Shown here one piece after another: positions 1-6,434 of a stretch of 6,434 bases of DNA. A model generated the notes under the pieces. The model did not search any database, had not been told where the DNA came from, and saw only the letters and a program-made list of their open reading frames with translations. The position numbers were made by a program, and so were the translations under genes. Numbering within the stretch: position 1 is the stretch's first letter; every line of letters starts with the position of its first letter. The stretch spans positions 1 through 6,434 of the forward strand of contig JAUNXM010000110.1 in the NCBI GenBank assembly GCA_030539815.1. Direction: 5' to 3'. This DNA is from Methanobacterium sp. GTDB lineage: Archaea; Methanobacteriota; Methanobacteria; Methanobacteriales; Methanobacteriaceae.

Positions 1-783
1 GTTATTTTCGGAGGGATAGGCTACTTCCGGTCTTTTAACTGCAAATGAATCATCCAGATCATTACACATGTCTTTAGCCATATTTAATGGAATTCCCAGG
101 GCCATGTAATCTGTGGGGAACCATGAATTACCAGTGGGATCAACCGGCCCGATGAAAGCAGCGTTTTCAGGAGTTTTTTGTGCCATATGCGCAGGATAGG
201 TTATCATGGTTGAACAGGCTGGTCCGAAAGGTGCTATTATTGATTCGAATGGATTTTCTGTTCTGAAGTGAATTAAACTACACAGGTTACGGATTTGCTG
301 AGCATTTCCCAAACATAGGATTGATCGAAAATCACTGTCCTCGGTGTTAAGTTCTCCCTCTGGAAAATCATCACATGATCTTACTACCAAATATTTTCCA
401 GGTAGAGTTATTTCACCTATTGATTCCCTGAATTTATCAAATATCTCTGGACTAGCCTTTAAATACTCCGCTTCCCCCTCTCTGAAATTTTCATGACCAG
501 TGGACACGAAGTACCTGATATAAGGGGACAGTTTTTTGGCAAATCCCAGCCAGGTTATTCCACCCATACACACCCCTTTAAGGCAATCCTGCCCCATGTA
601 GAGAGGGGGAATACTTTCATCAGTAGTTGCTAAGAACATGGCTTTAGCAGAACAGGGATCAATGGAAACCATTGGCACTGCGTCTTCAGGTATGCTGTTT
701 TGACCATAAACACATAACGGTATAGTTTCAAGCATTCCTGCCCTTTTTAAAGATTCACCTATTTCTTTTATGGTTACTGACAT
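1..783 (-). CDS. DUF169-family (COG2043-like) protein, 3' end outside window
   Basis: An open frame of 261 codons runs from an ATG at 783-781 to the left edge without a stop, so the C-terminus is missing. The protein begins [18 protein letters not shown] and has no signal peptide or membrane segment, so it is probably cytoplasmic. It contains nine cysteines (residues 24, 44, 67, 72, 137, 157, 168, 190 and 240), including DCLKGVC (66-72) followed by MGGITWLGF (73-81), and the segments [12 protein letters not shown] (156-167) and [10 protein letters not shown] (184-193). This pattern and size resemble DUF169 (archaeal-rich, COG2043), a family without an established biochemical role. The assignment is from memory of the family pattern, not a search. 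The start is supported by GAGGG at 795-791, seven bases before the ATG. The gene is divergent from uvrB. Seven of its nine arginine codons are AGA/AGG, unlike uvrB and uvrA. No specific function is proposed. Confidence 0.72.
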   Translation of the reverse strand, partial: MSVTIKEIGESLKRAGMLETIPLCVYGQNSIPEDAVPMVSIDPCSAKAMFLATTDESIPPLYMGQDCLKGVCMGGITWLGFAKKLSPYIRYFVSTGHENFREGEAEYLKASPEIFDKFRESIGEITLPGKYLVVRSCDDFPEGELNTEDSDFRSILCLGNAQQIRNLCSLIHFRTENPFESIIAPFGPACSTMITYPAHMAQKTPENAAFIGPVDPTGNSWFPTDYMALGIPLNMAKDMCNDLDDSFAVKRPEVAYPSENN

Positions 784-790
784 AATCCAT

Positions 791-795
791 CCCTC
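791..795 (-). promoter_or_regulatory. Ribosome binding site of the DUF169-like gene
   Basis: On the minus strand GAGGG stands seven bases before the ATG at 783-781 and is complementary to the usual archaeal 16S rRNA 3' end. It fixes the start in preference to the internal Met17. A second ATG at 790-788 (minus strand) is out of frame. Confidence 0.65.
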
Positions 796-824
796 AAAAA
801 ATTAATTTAATCAGATATTTTAAC

Positions 825-836
825 AATATTTACTTT
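825..836 (-). promoter_or_regulatory. Candidate TATA box for the DUF169-like gene
   Basis: Read on the minus strand this is AAAGTAAATATT, an A+T-rich box with an AAAG stretch at its upstream end that could act as a TFB recognition element. A start site about 25 bases downstream would give a leader of roughly 20 bases that keeps the GAGGG site. A competing candidate is ATTTATAGAT (876-867, minus strand), which would give a leader of about 60 bases. The region is so A+T-rich that neither can be chosen with certainty. Confidence 0.3.
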
Positions 837-888
837 AATTTTGATGAAGATAGATTGATCCACACCATCTATAAATCTAAGGAGATCA

Positions 889-899
889 CGAACAGTTCG
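889..899. repeat. 11-bp perfect palindrome CGAACAGTTCG in the divergent intergenic region
   Basis: CGAAC and GTTCG form a perfect inverted repeat around a single A at position 894. It is one of the few G+C-containing stretches in an otherwise A+T-rich intergenic region. It lies 12 bases upstream of the TATATATA stretch at 911-920 and is loosely flanked by GATC at 884-887 and 902-905, one base off symmetry. It could be an operator for uvrB, for the divergent gene, or for both. No regulator is encoded in the window, so the operator role is only a guess. Confidence 0.4.
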
Positions 900-911
900 C
901 AGATCAGTGAC

Positions 912-920
912 TTATATATA
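912..920 (+). promoter_or_regulatory. Alternative TATA box upstream of uvrB
   Basis: TTATATATA is the most canonical-looking TATA element in the intergenic region. A start site about 25 bases downstream, near 943, would give a leader of about 85 bases. It competes with the 941-965 candidate that resembles the uvrA promoter. A further A+T box at 994-1002 is too close to the ATG, because transcription from it would lose the ribosome binding site. Confidence 0.35.
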
Positions 921-940
921 CATTGTTGGGAATAGGATAG

Positions 941-965
941 TATAATAAAGTATAGTAAACTGATA
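941..965 (+). promoter_or_regulatory. Candidate uvrB promoter sharing an element with the uvrA promoter
   Basis: A TATA-like TATAATAAAG (941-950) is followed by TATAGTA (951-957) and AACTGATA (958-965). The same TATAGTA and AACTGATA words, in the same order, occur upstream of uvrA (3110-3116 and 3124-3131). AACTGATA starts about 13 bases past the TATA centre in both. The predicted start near 970 gives a leader of about 58 bases that contains the ribosome binding site. Overlap with the expected -12 to -5 region would suit either a promoter element or a repressor site. Confidence 0.4.
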
Positions 966-1013
966 TAATCTATTTTTAGATCTGACCTTAAAATTTATAT
1001 TTTGTTTTTGAAT

Positions 1014-1020
1014 GAGAGGA
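1014..1020 (+). promoter_or_regulatory. Ribosome binding site of uvrB
   Basis: GAGAGGA precedes the ATG at 1028, with GAGG (1016-1019) separated from it by eight bases. This supports the annotated start. The nearby ATG at 1012 is out of frame and opens only a nine-codon frame. Confidence 0.7.
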
Positions 1021-1027
1021 TTGATAA

Positions 1028-2983
<1,956 letters not shown>

Positions 2984-3071
2984 ACTAACGATGCACACTA
3001 AATTAACTGAGTTAAAAATCAAAATTATATTTAATCAACAATATTTAGAATTTTATTGGCTAAATTTAGTG

Positions 3072-3100
3072 CCTAAAATGAGTTTAAACTAATAATTAGG
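3072..3100. repeat. Nested palindrome upstream of the uvrA TATA box
   Basis: A perfect 10-bp palindrome AGTTTAAACT (3081-3090) lies inside an outer inverted repeat CCTAA (3072-3076) / TTAGG (3096-3100). The two are centred within half a base of each other. The element ends just before the TATA-like box at 3104-3114, much as the 889-899 palindrome lies upstream of the uvrB promoter. Palindromes are frequent in A+T-rich DNA, so a regulatory role is unproven. No long oligo-T tract marks a clear uvrB terminator in this gap. Confidence 0.35.
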
Positions 3101-3103
3101 ATT

Positions 3104-3131
3104 AAAATATATAGTAACCAACCAACTGATA
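3104..3131 (+). promoter_or_regulatory. Candidate uvrA promoter
   Basis: AAAATATATAG (3104-3114) is a good archaeal TATA box, giving a predicted start near 3135 and a leader of about 47 bases. TATAGTA (3110-3116) and AACTGATA (3124-3131) match words in the uvrB upstream region, here separated by seven extra bases. Its presence suggests that uvrA can be transcribed on its own, although read-through from uvrB is not excluded. Confidence 0.5.
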
Positions 3132-3163
3132 CTTGAAAATAAATTTCGAACCATATCAGGTTT

Positions 3164-3171
3164 AAAAGGAG
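3164..3171 (+). promoter_or_regulatory. Ribosome binding site of uvrA
   Basis: AAAAGGAG ends ten bases before the ATG at 3182. This is a strong Shine-Dalgarno match at slightly long spacing and supports the annotated start. Confidence 0.7.
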
Positions 3172-3181
3172 TTTTAGACTG

Positions 3182-6115
<2,934 letters not shown>

Positions 6116-6193
6116 ATTCCTGGAACCCAATTAAATTATCCCCGAACCGTAAATAATATCTGGAAAATAGTGTGTTTGATTCATCAATACCAC

Positions 6194-6215
6194 TTTTTTC
6201 CACAAACCTTTTTTT
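6194..6215 (+). terminator. Oligo-T transcription terminator of uvrA
   Basis: Two T tracts, T6 (6194-6199) and T7 (6209-6215), lie 80-100 bases after the uvrA stop with no strong hairpin before them. Archaeal RNA polymerase commonly terminates at such U-tracts without a stem-loop. The second tract is part of a 12-mer that recurs at 6369-6380. Confidence 0.55.
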
Positions 6216-6220
6216 ATCCT
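6209..6220 (+). repeat. First copy of the 12-mer TTTTTTTATCCT
   Basis: Identical to the 12-mer at 6369-6380, 160 bases downstream on the same strand. Both copies are T7 followed by ATCCT, consistent with a repeated terminator-type sequence. Confidence 0.5.
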
Positions 6221-6271
6221 TATTTTATAAATATAAATATCAATCAACAGACTAAAACTATTTTTGCAGCT

Positions 6272-6290
6272 TTATAAGGATTATAAAGGA
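6272..6290 (+). repeat. Imperfect tandem repeat TTATAAGGA / TTATAAAGGA
   Basis: TTATAAGGA (6272-6280) is followed directly by TTATAAAGGA (6281-6290), differing by one extra A. Each unit looks like a TATA-type box joined to a GGA, but no suitably placed start codon follows. Confidence 0.45.
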
Positions 6291-6368
6291 CTGAAAACAG
6301 GTTTTTAATTTTAGGAAGTCATTTTAGAGATAGAAAAAAGTTAAATATTCACAGGATTATGAAGATTA

Positions 6369-6380
6369 TTTTTTTATCCT
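6369..6380 (+). terminator. Second copy of TTTTTTTATCCT, possible terminator
   Basis: T7 followed by ATCCT, identical to 6209-6220. With the T15 run at 6399-6413 it forms a second cluster of U-tract terminator-like sequence not needed for uvrA, which hints at another transcript ending here. Confidence 0.35.
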
Positions 6381-6398
6381 CTATTAATTTGAAAATAA

Positions 6399-6413
6399 TT
6401 TTTTTTTTTTTTT
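6399..6413 (+). repeat. 15-base poly-T homopolymer
   Basis: An uninterrupted run of 15 T residues follows AATAA-type sequence. It may serve as a terminator on the plus strand. Its length makes it prone to slippage, so its exact size may be a sequencing or assembly artefact. Confidence 0.6.
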
Positions 6414-6434
6414 GGTAATTTTAGAATAACTGTA

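Larger units (their letters stand above)
6116..6434. other. A+T-rich non-coding region downstream of uvrA
   Basis: This stretch of about 320 bases carries no convincing gene on either strand. It contains the uvrA terminator tracts, TATA-like sequences at 6221-6240 (TATTTTATAAATATAAATAT), an imperfect tandem repeat at 6272-6290, a second T7 tract at 6369-6375 and a T15 run at 6399-6413. It may be the upstream region of the next plus-strand gene, or it may hold a short untranslated transcript between 6221 and 6376. Neither can be decided from the sequence alone. Confidence 0.6.

Noticed and set aside
848..879. Inverted repeats ATAGAT/ATCTAT (850-855, 867-872) and TAGATT/AATCTA (851-856, 874-879)
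   Set aside because: They are two overlapping, mutually exclusive 6-bp repeats of low complexity in A+T-rich DNA; a specific riboswitch or operator cannot be supported.
889..899. True LexA/SOS box
   Set aside because: The half-sites match, but the spacer is one base rather than four, and LexA is not expected in archaea.
2984..3181. tRNA, small gene or CRISPR repeat in the uvrB-uvrA gap
   Set aside because: No cloverleaf, no repeated spacer pattern and no open frame with a ribosome binding site were seen; the gap is explained by the uvrA promoter region.
6359..6418. 19-codon plus-strand frame starting MKIIFLSS and ending after a Phe run
   Set aside because: It consists largely of the T-rich tracts read as Phe and Ile, has only a weak AGG four bases from the ATG, and looks like a by-product of base composition.

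Overview
The window most likely comes from a methanogenic archaeon of the order Methanobacteriales, probably Methanobacterium or a close relative. The non-coding DNA is very A+T-rich, with TATA-like boxes upstream of genes and oligo-T tracts after uvrA in place of bacterial hairpin terminators. Start codons are preceded by GAGG/GGAG Shine-Dalgarno sequences. The first gene looks like a member of the archaeal-rich DUF169/COG2043 family. The genus is an inference; no rRNA or lineage-specific marker is present.

Layout. Positions 1-783 (minus strand) hold the first 261 codons of a cysteine-rich DUF169-like protein whose 3' end lies outside the window. Positions 784-1027 are a divergent intergenic region with promoter candidates in both directions and an 11-bp perfect palindrome. 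Positions 1028-2983 (plus) encode a complete UvrB. Positions 2984-3181 are a 198-bp gap with its own TATA-like box, a nested palindrome and a strong ribosome binding site. Positions 3182-6115 (plus) encode a complete UvrA. Positions 6116-6434 are A+T-rich non-coding DNA with several oligo-T tracts, a repeated 12-mer and a 15-T homopolymer.

How the genes work together. UvrA and UvrB are the damage-recognition half of bacterial-type nucleotide excision repair. A UvrA dimer loads UvrB on damaged DNA, UvrB verifies the lesion, and UvrC then makes the two cuts. All expected motifs are intact in both proteins. uvrC is not in this window and may lie beyond the right edge or elsewhere. The DUF169 gene is transcribed away from uvrB and has no evident functional link to repair.

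Nothing here amounts to a clearly new biological system. The observations most worth a second look are a TATA-linked element shared by the uvrB and uvrA promoters (TATAGTA then AACTGATA), palindromes just upstream of both promoters, a bacterial-looking preference for CGN arginine codons in uvrB/uvrA but not in the neighbouring gene, and the repeated T7ATCCT motif downstream of uvrA that may bracket a short untranslated transcript.
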